Source: SHWB01 sp050246875
GTDB lineage: Bacteria; Pseudomonadota; Alphaproteobacteria; UBA6615
NCBI GenBank assembly: GCA_050246875.1
Contig: JBFWVF010000007.1
Coordinates: 62,001 to 126,000 of the forward strand
DNA length: 64,000 bases
Direction of reading: 5' to 3'
Made by a program: the position numbers and the translations under genes. The notes under the pieces were generated by a model that was not told the DNA's origin, searched no databases, and worked only from the letters and a program-made list of their open reading frames with translations. Of the stretch, positions 8,974 to 16,499 are shown piece after piece. Numbering within the stretch: the first letter of the stretch is position 1; every line of letters starts with the position of its first letter.

Positions 8974-9050
8974 CGGGGAGTAGCTCAGCCTGGTAGAGCA
9001 CCACGTTCGGGACGTGGGGGCCGGAGGTTCAAATCCTCTCTCCCCGACCA
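8974..9050 (+). tRNA. tRNA-Pro (anticodon CGG)
   Basis: 77 bases with all four arms. The acceptor stem CGGGGAG pairs with CTCCCCG near the 3' end, the D-arm contains AGCCTGGTAG, and the anticodon stem CCACG/CGTGG encloses the loop TTCGGGA (anticodon CGG). The T-arm is GGAGG-TTCAAAT-CCTCT. The terminal CCA is encoded (9048-9050). Confidence 0.97.
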
Positions 9051-9114
9051 GCCATCCCTGGTCAGCCAAGTCTTCCTTCCCGTCGGACGCCATGCGTTCC
9101 GTTCCGTTCGGGCA

Positions 9115-9159
9115 TTGACTCACTTCCATATTTCGGGAATATCCGAAATATGGAAGTGA
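9115..9159 (+). promoter_or_regulatory. arsR promoter with operator palindrome over the start codon
   Basis: A perfect 17-bp inverted repeat, TCACTTCCATATTTCGG at 9120-9136 and its complement at 9143-9159, flanks the 6-base spacer GAATAT. The right arm covers the arsR ATG (9150-9152). A -35-like TTGACT (9115-9120) lies 17 bases before a -10-like AATATC (9138-9143), which would start transcription at about the ATG. There is no Shine-Dalgarno, so the mRNA may be leaderless. The palindrome is the likely autoregulatory ArsR site. Confidence 0.75.
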
Positions 9160-9506
9160 CAGACGCCACACGCGCCTTCGGCGCCCTTGCCCACGAGGCC
9201 CGGCTGGCGGTGTTCCGCAGCCTCATCGAGGCTGGGCCGTCGGGCATGGCGGCGGGCGATATCGCGCGCGCCAGCGATACGCCGGCCTCGACCATGTCGG
9301 GCCATCTCGCAACGCTGGAGCGCGCCGGCCTCGTGCGCTCCTGGCGGCTGGCGCGCCAGGTCTTCTACGCCGCCGATGTCGAGGGGACACGGCGGCTGCT
9401 CGAATTCCTGGTGAGCGATTGCTGCGAGGGACGGCCCGAGCTGTGCGGCGACCTCGCCCGGTTGGCCAACACCTGCGCCCCGGCGCGCACTGGAGCAAAA
9501 GGATGA
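9150..9506 (+). CDS. arsR: ArsR-family metalloid-responsive repressor
   Basis: 118 residues with a winged helix-turn-helix: recognition region ASTMSGHLATLERAGLV at about 46-62 and wing LARQVFYAADVEG. It lacks the classic ELCVCDL metal site in the DNA-reading helix. Instead it carries C-terminal cysteines (C91, C92, C99, C109), an arrangement like the As(III)-sensing ArsR proteins known to use a C-terminal Cys-Cys plus Cys site. It should repress its own operon until arsenite binds. Its stop overlaps the arsC start by 4 bp (ATGA). The perfect palindrome across its own start codon is the likely operator. Confidence 0.93.
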   Translation: MEVTDATRAFGALAHEARLAVFRSLIEAGPSGMAAGDIARASDTPASTMSGHLATLERAGLVRSWRLARQVFYAADVEGTRRLLEFLVSDCCEGRPELCGDLARLANTCAPARTGAKG

Positions 9507-10015
9507 CCGACGACAAGCAGTGGAACGTGCTGTTCCTGTGCACCGGCAACTCGGCGCGCTCGGTGATGGCCGAAGCGGTGCTGAACCGCGAAGGCCGCGG
9601 GCGCTTCCGCGCCTTCAGCGCCGGCAGCCACCCGGCCGGGCGCGTCCACCCCTTCACCCTCGACCTGCTATCGCGCCTCAACTATCCGGTGACCGGCCTG
9701 CGCTCGAAGAGCTGGGACGAGTTCGCCCGGCCGGGCGCGCCGGCGCTCGATTTCGTCTTCACCGTCTGCGACAACGCCGCCGGCGAGGTCTGCCCGATCT
9801 GGCCCGGCCAGCCGATGACGGCGCACTGGGGCTTCCCGGACCCGGCGGCGTTCGAGGGCACGGAGGCCGAGAAGCGGGCGACGTTCGCCGACGTGTTCCG
9901 CATGATCTCCACGCGCATCGGCATCTTCGTCTCGCTGCCGCTCACGGCGCTCGACCGCCTGTCGTTGCAGAAGCGCCTCGACGACATCGGCCGTTCCTTC
10001 GACCGCTCCGCCTGA
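9503..10015 (+). CDS. arsC: arsenate reductase, low-molecular-weight protein tyrosine phosphatase type
   Basis: 170 residues. The N-terminal P-loop CTGNSARS (C13 nucleophile, R19) identifies the LMW-PTPase/ArsC fold. The block VCDNAAGEVCPIWPGQP near residues 89-105 is typical of the proteobacterial arsenate reductase branch. It reduces As(V) to As(III) in the cytosol. ATG 9503 overlaps the arsR stop and follows CAAAAGG, so translation is coupled. Members of this branch are slightly longer than the Bacillus-type enzyme. A protein phosphatase role is an alternative, but position after arsR makes arsenate the better reading. Confidence 0.9.
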   Translation: MTDDKQWNVLFLCTGNSARSVMAEAVLNREGRGRFRAFSAGSHPAGRVHPFTLDLLSRLNYPVTGLRSKSWDEFARPGAPALDFVFTVCDNAAGEVCPIWPGQPMTAHWGFPDPAAFEGTEAEKRATFADVFRMISTRIGIFVSLPLTALDRLSLQKRLDDIGRSFDRSA

Positions 10016-10022
10016 ACCGGCG

Positions 10023-10697
10023 ATGACGATGCCCTGGGGCCGCCCGCTGGCGGCCGAATTCATCGGCACACTGGTGCTTGTCGCCACCGTCGTCGGCTCC
10101 GGCATCATGGGCGAGACCATGGCGGGCGGGAACGCCGCCGTCGCCCTGCTCGGCAACACGCTGGCGACGGGGGCAATCCTCGTCGTGCTGATCCGCGCCT
10201 TCGCCGACGTGTCGGGCGCCCACTTCAACCCGGCGGTGACGTTGGCCTTCGCCGCGCTGGGCGAGATCGCGCCGGGCCGCGCGGCGATCTACATCGCCGT
10301 GCAGGTCGCAGGCGGGCTCGCCGGCACGGCGCTGGCGCACGCGATGTTCGAACTGCCGGCCTTCGTCGCGTCGACCAATGCGCGCGTCGGGCCGGCGCAA
10401 TGGCTCGCCGAGGCCGTGGCGACGGCCGGCCTGCTGCTCGCCATCTTCGGCACGCGGCGCAGCATGCCGGCGGCGGTGCCGTGGGCGGTGGGGCTGTACA
10501 TCACGGCCGGCTACTGGTTCACCGCCTCGACCAGCTTCGCCAACCCGGCGGTGACGATCGCGCGCGCCTTCACCGATACCTTCTCCGGCATCCGGCCCGA
10601 GGACGCCCCGTGGTTCGTCGTGGCGCAGTTGGTCGTTGCAGTGCCCGCGGCTATGCTGTGGCGCTGGCTGTTCGCGCCGGCGGAGGAGAAACGATGA
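10023..10697 (+). CDS. aqpS: MIP/aquaporin-family channel (AqpS-like)
   Basis: 224 residues with about six membrane helices and two NPA half-helices: HFNPAVTLAF at 68-77 (NPA 69-71) and FANPAVTIARAF at 173-184 (NPA 175-177), with the selectivity-filter Arg at 182. Located 7 bp after arsC in an arsR-arsC operon, it matches the Sinorhizobium meliloti type of arsenic resistance, where an aquaglyceroporin lets arsenite leave down its gradient after internal arsenate reduction. No ArsB or Acr3 pump is present here. That function is inferred from context; other neutral solutes are possible. Confidence 0.88.
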   Translation: MTMPWGRPLAAEFIGTLVLVATVVGSGIMGETMAGGNAAVALLGNTLATGAILVVLIRAFADVSGAHFNPAVTLAFAALGEIAPGRAAIYIAVQVAGGLAGTALAHAMFELPAFVASTNARVGPAQWLAEAVATAGLLLAIFGTRRSMPAAVPWAVGLYITAGYWFTASTSFANPAVTIARAFTDTFSGIRPEDAPWFVVAQLVVAVPAAMLWRWLFAPAEEKR

Positions 10698-11101
10698 AGT
10701 CCACGCTTGTACCCGGCAGCACCTACACGCGCCGCATTGCCGTCGACAAGGCCCGCACCATCGGCTTCATGGGCGACGATCTGCGCGTCTATTCGACGCC
10801 ATCGATGGTCCAGGACGTCGAGTACACCTGCAAGGAACTGCTCGACCAGCATCACGACCAGGGCGAAAGTTCGGTCGGCGCACGCGTCGAGATCGACCAC
10901 CTCGGCGCCACCCTGCTCGGCCAGGAGGTCGAGGTGAAGGCGACCGTCACCAGCATCGAGGGCCGCCGCGTCCTGTTCGACGTCGAGGTCCATGACGGCC
11001 TCGACAAGGTCGGCGCCAGCAAGCACACGCGCTTCATTGTCACCCTCGACAAGCAGGCAGAGCGCCTGGCCGCCAAGCGCGCGCGCCTGAAGGGCGCCTG
11101 A
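10694..11101 (+). CDS. FlK-like hotdog-fold thioesterase
   Basis: 135 residues, a single hotdog domain. The conserved T35 (STPSM), E43 (VEYT) and H69 (IDHLGAT) have the same spacing (8 and 26 residues) as the T42/E50/H76 triad I recall for fluoroacetyl-CoA thioesterase FlK. It should hydrolyse a small acyl-CoA in the cytosol. Its ATG overlaps the channel-gene stop by 4 bp (ATGA, 10694-10697), so it is translated as the last gene of the arsenic operon. The real substrate is unknown. Most FlK-like proteins in non-fluorometabolising bacteria have no assigned acyl group. Confidence 0.87.
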   Translation: MKSTLVPGSTYTRRIAVDKARTIGFMGDDLRVYSTPSMVQDVEYTCKELLDQHHDQGESSVGARVEIDHLGATLLGQEVEVKATVTSIEGRRVLFDVEVHDGLDKVGASKHTRFIVTLDKQAERLAAKRARLKGA

Positions 11102-11189
11102 CCAGCCTCCACCGCCGAGGTGCCGCCGTCTGGCGTCGTCCGCGCGGGCTGTGGCAGGCTTCGCCGAAGACAATCGGGAGGGGCCGGCC

Positions 11190-12128
11190 ATGACGGAGAT
11201 CTGGAGCAGCGAGTACTGGGCGAAAAAGGGCCCGGTCGACCTCTACATGTGGCGCAAGCGCGTCGGCGCGCCGAAACCGGGCGAGGCGCCGCTGCCGGTA
11301 CTGTTCCTCGTCCACGGCTCGTCCCTGTGCGCGCGCACCGGCTTCGACCTGCCGGTGCCGGGCAAGGCCGACTACTCGATGATGGACTGGTTCGCCACGC
11401 GCGGCTTCGACGTGTGGACCCTGGACCACGAGAACTACGGCCGCTCGACGCGCACCAGCAGCAATTCCGACATCGCCAGCGGCGTCGCCGACCTGCGCGC
11501 CGCCTTCCCGGTGGTGATCCGCGAGACCGGCCAGAAGGCCGCGCATTTCTATGGCTCGTCGTCGGGCGCCCTGCGCGCCGGCGCCTTCGCCAATGTCTGC
11601 CCCGAACACGTCGCCTCGGTCGTGCTCGACGCCTTCACCTGGACGGGCAAGGATTCCCCCACCCTCGTCAAGCGCGCCGAACGGCTCGAGGAGTACCGCT
11701 CGTCGAACGTCCGCAAGGTCGACCGGGCCTTCTTCCACTCGATCTTCAACCGCGACAAGCCGGGCCTCGCCGAGGACGGCATCGCCGACATCTTCGCCGA
11801 CCACGAGATGCAGTTCGGCGACACGGTGCCGACCGGTACCTATGTCGACATGTGCGCCAACCTGCCCGTCGTCGACCCGGCCAAGATCCACTGCCCGGTC
11901 ATGATCAGCCGCGGCGAGCACGACGGCATCGCCACGCTGGCGGACCTGCTCGCCTTCTACGAGGCGCTGCCGGAGAACATCGACAAGCAGTTCGTCATCC
12001 TGCCGGGCCAGGCCCATGTCGGCACGCTCGGCACCAACCGCACGCGCGCCTGGCACATGATCAACGCCTTCCTGACCATGCCTGCGCGCAAGGACTTCAT
12101 GCTCGGCACCCGGCAAGCGGCCGAATAG
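11190..12128 (+). CDS. alpha/beta hydrolase
   Basis: 312 residues from ATG 11190, preceded by CGGGAGGGG. A GTG at 11151 in frame would add 13 residues but has no better ribosome site. The oxyanion region VLFLVHGSS is at 37-45, the nucleophile elbow GSSSG at 122-126 (Ser124), an acid after the sixth strand (ISRGEHDGIATL) and a late His (QAHVGTLG). It hydrolyses an ester or amide in the cytosol; no signal peptide is seen. I cannot name a substrate, and the neighbours do not point to one. It converges with the TPR gene, 6 bp between stops. Confidence 0.88.
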   Translation: MTEIWSSEYWAKKGPVDLYMWRKRVGAPKPGEAPLPVLFLVHGSSLCARTGFDLPVPGKADYSMMDWFATRGFDVWTLDHENYGRSTRTSSNSDIASGVADLRAAFPVVIRETGQKAAHFYGSSSGALRAGAFANVCPEHVASVVLDAFTWTGKDSPTLVKRAERLEEYRSSNVRKVDRAFFHSIFNRDKPGLAEDGIADIFADHEMQFGDTVPTGTYVDMCANLPVVDPAKIHCPVMISRGEHDGIATLADLLAFYEALPENIDKQFVILPGQAHVGTLGTNRTRAWHMINAFLTMPARKDFMLGTRQAAE

Positions 12129-12134
12129 CGGCGC

Positions 12135-13517
12135 CTACTCCCGCCAGGGGCGCCGGTTCCTGAACTGGCGCAGGTGCTCCTCCAGCGTGGCGACCACGGC
12201 AGCCCCCTCGGCGCGCGCGGCCGCCACCGCCGCCTCGCTCTCGGCGATCGCCTCGCGCCAGCGCTTGGCCTCGGCATAAGCGGCCGCGAGCGTGTCGCGG
12301 ATGTACGGGCGATCCGACAGGGCGACGGCACGCAGCGCATGGTCGATGGCGGCAAGGCCATCGCGGTGCCGCTTCGCCCGCGCGGTCGCGTGCAGCCAGG
12401 CAAGGCCATTGTGGGCCTCGGCCGAATTGTCGTCGAGCCGCAGGGCGCTCTGGTAGTCGGCGAAGGCGCCATCGAGATCGCCGGCCATGCGCCGCGCCTC
12501 GGCGCGGACGGCGTAGGTCGCCGACACGTCGGGGGCGAACGCCAGCGCGCGGGTCAGATCGCCCTGGGCACGCTCGACGTCGCCGGCCTCGAGGTGCAGG
12601 CGCGCGCGATTGACCAGCGGATCGGGATTCCGGGGATCGAGGCGGGCCGCCGCGCCAAAGTCGGCCATCGCCTCATCGGCGCGGCCGGCCGCCGCGAGCG
12701 CGAGCCCGCGGTTGTTGTGCGCGGCGGCATGACCCGGCGCCAGTTCGAGGACGGCATCGTAGTCGGCGATCGCCTCGTCGAAGCGGCCGAGCGCCAGGAA
12801 CGCGCCGCCGCGATTGTAGCGCGCGGCCACCAGGCCGGCGTCGCGGGCGATGGCAACGTCGAAGTCGGCGATCGCCCCGACATGCTGCCCGGCTGCGGCG
12901 AGCGTGTTGGCCCGGCCGAGCCAGCCGCGCGGATCGTCCGGGGCGCGCGCAATGGCGTCGGTGAAGTCGCCGAGCGCCCCCTCGCCGTCACCCGCAGCGG
13001 CCCGCATGGCGCCGCGGACGACGTAAGCGGTCGCGTCCTGGGGCGCCAGTTCGACGGCGCGGTCGAGATCGGCGCGTGCGCCGGCGCCATTACCGGCGGC
13101 GAGGCGGGCACGGCCGCGCACTACCAGCGCGTCTGCCGTGGCCTCGCCGAGCGCCAGCGCCTGGTCGAGATCGCGCAAGGCTCGCGCCGGACGATCGGTC
13201 TCGACGAAATGATGCCCGCGCCGCGCCAGCGCACGCACGATCGCCTCGTCGCTCAACTCGCCGCTTTCGATCGCCCGAGTGCAAAGCGCGATCGCAACGT
13301 CAGGGCCGGTCGCCGCATCGAGGCAGCGTGCGTAGTCGAATTCCGCCGGAATCTCGTAGGCGCCTTCGCCCTCTTCGGCGTCCTCGTCGACATCGTCCGC
13401 AGCAGCGCCGAGCGCGTCCTGGTTCGCCGGTGGCCCCATGACGGTCATGCCCGCCAGGGCCGGAGGGCCGGACATCGCCAGCACCAGAGCCGCCACCAAC
13501 GCGCGCCACGTCGTCAT
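12135..13517 (-). CDS. exported tetratricopeptide repeat protein
   Basis: 460 residues. The start is ATG 13517, with GGAGG 8 bases upstream; a TTG 15 bases further up is less likely. The N-terminus (MTTWRALVAALVLAMSGPPA, cleavage near ALAG) is a signal peptide. An acidic linker (residues about 35-50) is followed by roughly ten TPR units of 34 residues with the usual pattern (A.A..NRG.A....G....A..D...A). TPRs mediate protein-protein contact, here probably in the periplasm. The end of the protein has an Ala/Glu-rich helix. No catalytic domain is visible and the partner is unknown. Confidence 0.88.
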   Translation of the reverse strand: MTTWRALVAALVLAMSGPPALAGMTVMGPPANQDALGAAADDVDEDAEEGEGAYEIPAEFDYARCLDAATGPDVAIALCTRAIESGELSDEAIVRALARRGHHFVETDRPARALRDLDQALALGEATADALVVRGRARLAAGNGAGARADLDRAVELAPQDATAYVVRGAMRAAAGDGEGALGDFTDAIARAPDDPRGWLGRANTLAAAGQHVGAIADFDVAIARDAGLVAARYNRGGAFLALGRFDEAIADYDAVLELAPGHAAAHNNRGLALAAAGRADEAMADFGAAARLDPRNPDPLVNRARLHLEAGDVERAQGDLTRALAFAPDVSATYAVRAEARRMAGDLDGAFADYQSALRLDDNSAEAHNGLAWLHATARAKRHRDGLAAIDHALRAVALSDRPYIRDTLAAAYAEAKRWREAIAESEAAVAAARAEGAAVVATLEEHLRQFRNRRPWRE

Positions 13518-13614
13518 GATGCGCCTCCGCAACCACCCGCCGCGACCGATAGCCGGCCGTCACGACGTTAGCACGGGCCGCGCCGGCGGCCCATGTGAGC
13601 CGCTTCACAGGCCG

Positions 13615-14637
13615 TCAGTAGGCGCGGTCGACGCAGAAATCGACGAGGTCGCCGAGGGCAGCGCGCCAGTGGCCGTCCGGGAAGGGCGCCAGGGCCGCCC
13701 GCGCCGCGTCGGCATAGCCACGCGCGCGTTCCAGCGTCTGGGCGAGCGCGCCATGACGGCGCAACAGCACCGTCGCCCGCGCGAGGTCGCCATCCTGCTG
13801 GTCGAGGGTCTCCAGCGTGCGTTGCCAGAAGGCACGTTCGTCGCCATCGGCGCGCGCCACGGCGATGACCACCGGCAGGGTGATCTTGCCCTCGCGGAAG
13901 TCGTCGCCGGTCGACTTCCCCATGGCCTCGCCGGTGCCGGCATAGTCGAGATAGTCGTCGACGAGCTGGAAGGCGACGCCGAGATTCCGCCCGTAGGTGT
14001 CGAGCGCCATCTCCTCGGCCACCGGACGCCCGGAGATCACGGCGCCGATGCGACAGGCCGCGGCGAAAAGAGCCGCCGTCTTGGACTCGATCACGCGCAG
14101 ATAGGCCGCCTCGCCCGTCGTCGTGTCGTTGGCCGTGACCAGCTGCGCGACCTCGCCCTCGGCGATCACCGCGCTGGCATTGGCCAGGATGTCGAGCACC
14201 GACAGCGAGCCGGCCTCGACCATCAGGCGAAAGGCACGGCTGAAGAGGAAATCGCCGACAAGGACGCTCGGCTGGTTGCCCCACACTGCATTCGCGGTGT
14301 CACGGCCGCGACGCAGCGCGGATTCGTCGACGACGTCGTCGTGCAGCAGCGTGGCGGTGTGGATGAATTCGACCGCGGCGGCGAGACCGATGTGGTGCGC
14401 ACCGTCGTAGCCGCATAGGCGGGCCGCGGCGAGGGTCAGCAATGGACGGATGCGCTTGCCGCCGGCGGCGACGATGTGCCCCGCCAGTTGCGGAATCAGC
14501 GCCACGTCAGACTGCATGTGCTCGACGATCAGCCGGTTGACCCGCACAAGGTCGGCTTCGCACAGCGTGCGAAGGACATCGAGCTGCGACGGTCCCGCCG
14601 GGCGGATCTGCCGCTCCTGTGTCGTCGTGACCGCCAC
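13615..14637 (-). CDS. polyprenyl diphosphate synthase (octa/decaprenyl type)
   Basis: 340 residues from GTG 14637, which has a GGAAG ribosome site six bases upstream; the frame continues to 14724 but that part reads over the promoter. The first Asp-rich motif LLHDDVVDESALRRG and the second, FQLVDDYLDYAG, are the substrate-Mg sites of trans-polyprenyl synthases, and GGKRIRPLL is the isopentenyl-PP-binding region. It makes the long isoprenoid side chain of ubiquinone, adding IPP units to FPP or GPP. Synteny with the DUF2007 gene and the TrmN6-like methylase on the other side is common in alphaproteobacteria. Chain length cannot be read from sequence alone. Confidence 0.94.
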   Translation of the reverse strand: MAVTTTQERQIRPAGPSQLDVLRTLCEADLVRVNRLIVEHMQSDVALIPQLAGHIVAAGGKRIRPLLTLAAARLCGYDGAHHIGLAAAVEFIHTATLLHDDVVDESALRRGRDTANAVWGNQPSVLVGDFLFSRAFRLMVEAGSLSVLDILANASAVIAEGEVAQLVTANDTTTGEAAYLRVIESKTAALFAAACRIGAVISGRPVAEEMALDTYGRNLGVAFQLVDDYLDYAGTGEAMGKSTGDDFREGKITLPVVIAVARADGDERAFWQRTLETLDQQDGDLARATVLLRRHGALAQTLERARGYADAARAALAPFPDGHWRAALGDLVDFCVDRAY

Positions 14638-14696
14638 GCAAGCTTCCGCTGTTGCACATATTGTGTGCGGCGTTGACCGCGCCCCACAGGCCAGCG

Positions 14697-14724
14697 AGCA
14701 TAGGTGGCGCGCCGGCCCGGTCAA
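14697..14724 (-). promoter_or_regulatory. putative sigma-70 promoter of the polyprenyl synthase gene
   Basis: Reading leftward, a -35 box TTGACC (complement of 14719-14724), a 16-base spacer and a -10 box TATGCT (complement of 14697-14702) lie about 60 bases before the GTG start. The leader also holds the small inverted repeat GCACA-tattg-TGTGC at 14654-14668. Confidence 0.55.
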
Positions 14725-14760
14725 GGGTGATCGCGGCGAACCCGGCGCGGGGGCGGCGGC

Positions 14761-14988
14761 ATGCGCGAACTGGTGCGCAGCAACGATCCGGTAAGGCTAT
14801 CGTGGTTGACGGCCCTGCTGGCCGAGCAAGGTATCACCGCCATCGTCCTCGATGCCCACACCGCCGCCTCGATCGGCGGCATCGGCGCGGTGCGCCGGCG
14901 CCTTGCGGTCATCGACGAGGAGTGGGCGCGCGCGCGACGGATCCTCGTCGAAGCCGGCGAATTGCCGGCCGGCGGCGATGCCCGCTGA
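14761..14988 (+). CDS. DUF2007 small protein (putative signal-transducing protein)
   Basis: 75 residues. It begins MRELVRSNDPVRLSWLTALL and contains GITAIVLDAHTAASIGGIG, the alpha-beta pattern of the DUF2007 family, sometimes called putative signal-transducing proteins. The biochemical role is not known. It overlaps the methyltransferase gene by 11 bp (14978-14988), so they are co-translated, as in many alphaproteobacteria. No membrane helix or signal peptide. Confidence 0.85.
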   Translation: MRELVRSNDPVRLSWLTALLAEQGITAIVLDAHTAASIGGIGAVRRRLAVIDEEWARARRILVEAGELPAGGDAR

Positions 14989-15739
14989 CACGCCGGCCGA
15001 CACGCCGACGACGACCGACCGCCTGCTCGACGGGCGCGTCGTGCTGCGCCAGCCGACACGCGGGTTCCGCGCCGCCATCGACGCCGTTTTCCTCGCCGCC
15101 GCCGTCGGCGCGCGGCCGGGGGAGACCGCCCTCGAACTCGGTGCCGGCACCGGGGCGGCGAGCCTGTGCCTCGCCCACCGCGTACCCGACCTGGCGGTCA
15201 CCGGGATCGAGCGCGACGCGGAACTGGTCCACCTGGCCAACGCCAACGCCGCGGCCAATGCCGTCGCCGGCCGGGTCCGTTTCATCGCCGCCGACGTCGC
15301 CGACGCGGACGCGACGGGCGGGGGGCGTTGGGACCATGTCTTCGCCAATCCGCCCTACCTCGCCCGGAACCATGCCGACCTGCGCCGCACGGGTGCCGTC
15401 GACGCGACGGTCGAGGGGACGGACGGGCTTGCGCCCTGGATTGCGGCGATACGTCGCGCGATCCGCCCGCGCGGTCATGTGGTCCTGATTCACCGGGCCG
15501 ACCGTCTCGCCGACCTGCTGGCGGCGATGGCACCAGGCTTCGGCGCGATCGCGATCTTTCCGCTCTGGCCCCATGAGGGGACGCCGGCCCGGCGGATCCT
15601 CGTCGGCGCGCGTGCCGGCGTGCGGGGATCGCTCGCCCTGCTGCCCGGGCTGGTGCTGCACCGCGCGGACGGCGCCTGGACCGCGGCCGCGGAGGCCGTC
15701 CTGCGGGACGGCCGAACGATCGACCTCGCGGCACGCTGA
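14978..15739 (+). CDS. SAM-dependent methyltransferase, tRNA1(Val) A37 N6-methylase-like
   Basis: 253 residues from ATG 14978. The SAM-binding motif LELGAGTGAASL is at about 52-63 and the amino-methylase motif NPPY at 124-127, as in TrmN6/YfiC, which methylates N6 of A37 in tRNA1(Val). The N-terminal part (DRLLDGRVVLRQP, FRAAIDAVFLAA) matches that family. It acts on RNA in the cytosol. An HemK-like protein or ribosomal-protein methylase is less likely because of the N-terminal pattern. A strong hairpin follows 33 bp after the stop. Confidence 0.85.
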   Translation: MPADTPADTPTTTDRLLDGRVVLRQPTRGFRAAIDAVFLAAAVGARPGETALELGAGTGAASLCLAHRVPDLAVTGIERDAELVHLANANAAANAVAGRVRFIAADVADADATGGGRWDHVFANPPYLARNHADLRRTGAVDATVEGTDGLAPWIAAIRRAIRPRGHVVLIHRADRLADLLAAMAPGFGAIAIFPLWPHEGTPARRILVGARAGVRGSLALLPGLVLHRADGAWTAAAEAVLRDGRTIDLAAR

Positions 15740-15771
15740 ACGGTCACGCGGGGGCGGGCGACGACAAAGGA

Positions 15772-15806
15772 AAGGGTATCACGACGCGCCGCTTCGTGAT
15801 ACCCTT
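15772..15806 (+). terminator. hairpin after the TrmN6-like gene
   Basis: Perfect 13-bp arms AAGGGTATCACGA (15772-15784) and TCGTGATACCCTT (15794-15806) around a 9-base loop. No clear U tract follows. It lies between convergent genes and probably ends or protects the upstream transcript. Confidence 0.6.
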
Positions 15807-15831
15807 CCGGTTACATCGATGGAGATGTGCG

Positions 15832-15881
15832 GGCCGCGGGCCGGCGGTGATGTGGGATCATCGCCATTGTGGCCCGCGGCC
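15832..15881. other. nested two-part hairpin, possible structured RNA or bidirectional terminator
   Basis: Outer arms GGCCGCGGGCC (15832-15842) and GGCCCGCGGCC (15871-15881) are perfect complements. Inner arms GGCGGTGAT (15843-15851) and ATCATCGCC (15857-15865) pair with one G-T wobble around the loop GTGGG, leaving one 5-base bulge (15866-15870). Nothing in the region codes for protein. It could end transcription from both sides, or be part of a small RNA. Confidence 0.5.
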
Positions 15882-16026
15882 GCTGCATCGGCGGGCGGAA
15901 TCCCTAGGAAACCGCCCGGAACATGCCGACCGGGCGCAACGGCCGGAGCCGCTGCGCCGACGATCGCAACTCACGCGAACGAGGCAGGCCGCGCCGGACA
16001 CAGGGTCCGCCGCGGCGGCACGTGCC

Positions 16027-16347
16027 TCAGCTCGCCGCCGGCGCCGCAGCCTTGGCGGCCTTCTTCGCCGCGGGCTTGCGCTTCGCCGGGGCCTTGCGCT
16101 TGGCGGGAGCCTTGCGCGCGGCGGGCGCCTTGCGCGCAGCCGGCTTCTTCGCCGCAGCGCGCTTGGCCGGAGCCTTGCGGGCCGTCGTCTTGCGAACCGT
16201 CTTCTTCGCGGCGGGCTTCTTCTTCGCCGCGGTCGCGCGCTTCGCCGGCGCCTTGCGGACCGTCTTCTTCGCGGCGGCCTTCTTGCCGGTTCCCGTCCCC
16301 CTGGTCGCCTTCTTGGCGGCCGCCTTTCGTACCGGTGTCTTTGCCAT
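16027..16347 (-). CDS. histone-like Lys/Ala/Pro-rich protein (AlgP/H1-like)
   Basis: 106 residues, nearly all Lys, Ala, Arg, Pro and Thr, with irregular repeats of KKAAAKKTVRKAPAKRA and ARKAPA. The start ATG 16347 follows GGAGAG. Such proteins resemble eukaryotic histone H1 tails and Pseudomonas AlgP, and bind DNA non-specifically through positive charge, likely helping nucleoid packing. The composition makes family assignment weak, and sequencing through the repeats could vary the length. The antisense strand has long open frames rich in Leu and Arg, which are composition shadows. Confidence 0.8.
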   Translation of the reverse strand: MAKTPVRKAAAKKATRGTGTGKKAAAKKTVRKAPAKRATAAKKKPAAKKTVRKTTARKAPAKRAAAKKPAARKAPAARKAPAKRKAPAKRKPAAKKAAKAAAPAAS

Positions 16348-16499
16348 TTGGCGCTCTCCTTTCGCGTCGTGCCGGCGCAAACAACACGCCGACGCAATCG
16401 AACAAAACAAATAACCGTCACATGCACTGCGTCGACTCAAGTGTTTCTGTAACGCGCATCATCTTGACCATGCAGCAGTCGCCTGCGACAACGCTGTCG

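Noticed and set aside
8452..9171. Extended version of the cytochrome gene (239 codons)
   Set aside because: The extension would run through the tRNA-Pro gene and put the signal peptide in the middle; ATG 8859 is the proper start.
8860..11101. Genomic island inserted at tRNA-Pro
   Set aside because: No integrase, no direct repeat of the tRNA end and no change in base composition could be seen; kept only as a low-interest note.
15796..16452. Leu/Arg-rich plus-strand frame opposite the histone-like gene
   Set aside because: The repeated AAG/GCC codons of the Lys/Ala-rich protein automatically give open Leu/Arg frames on the other strand.
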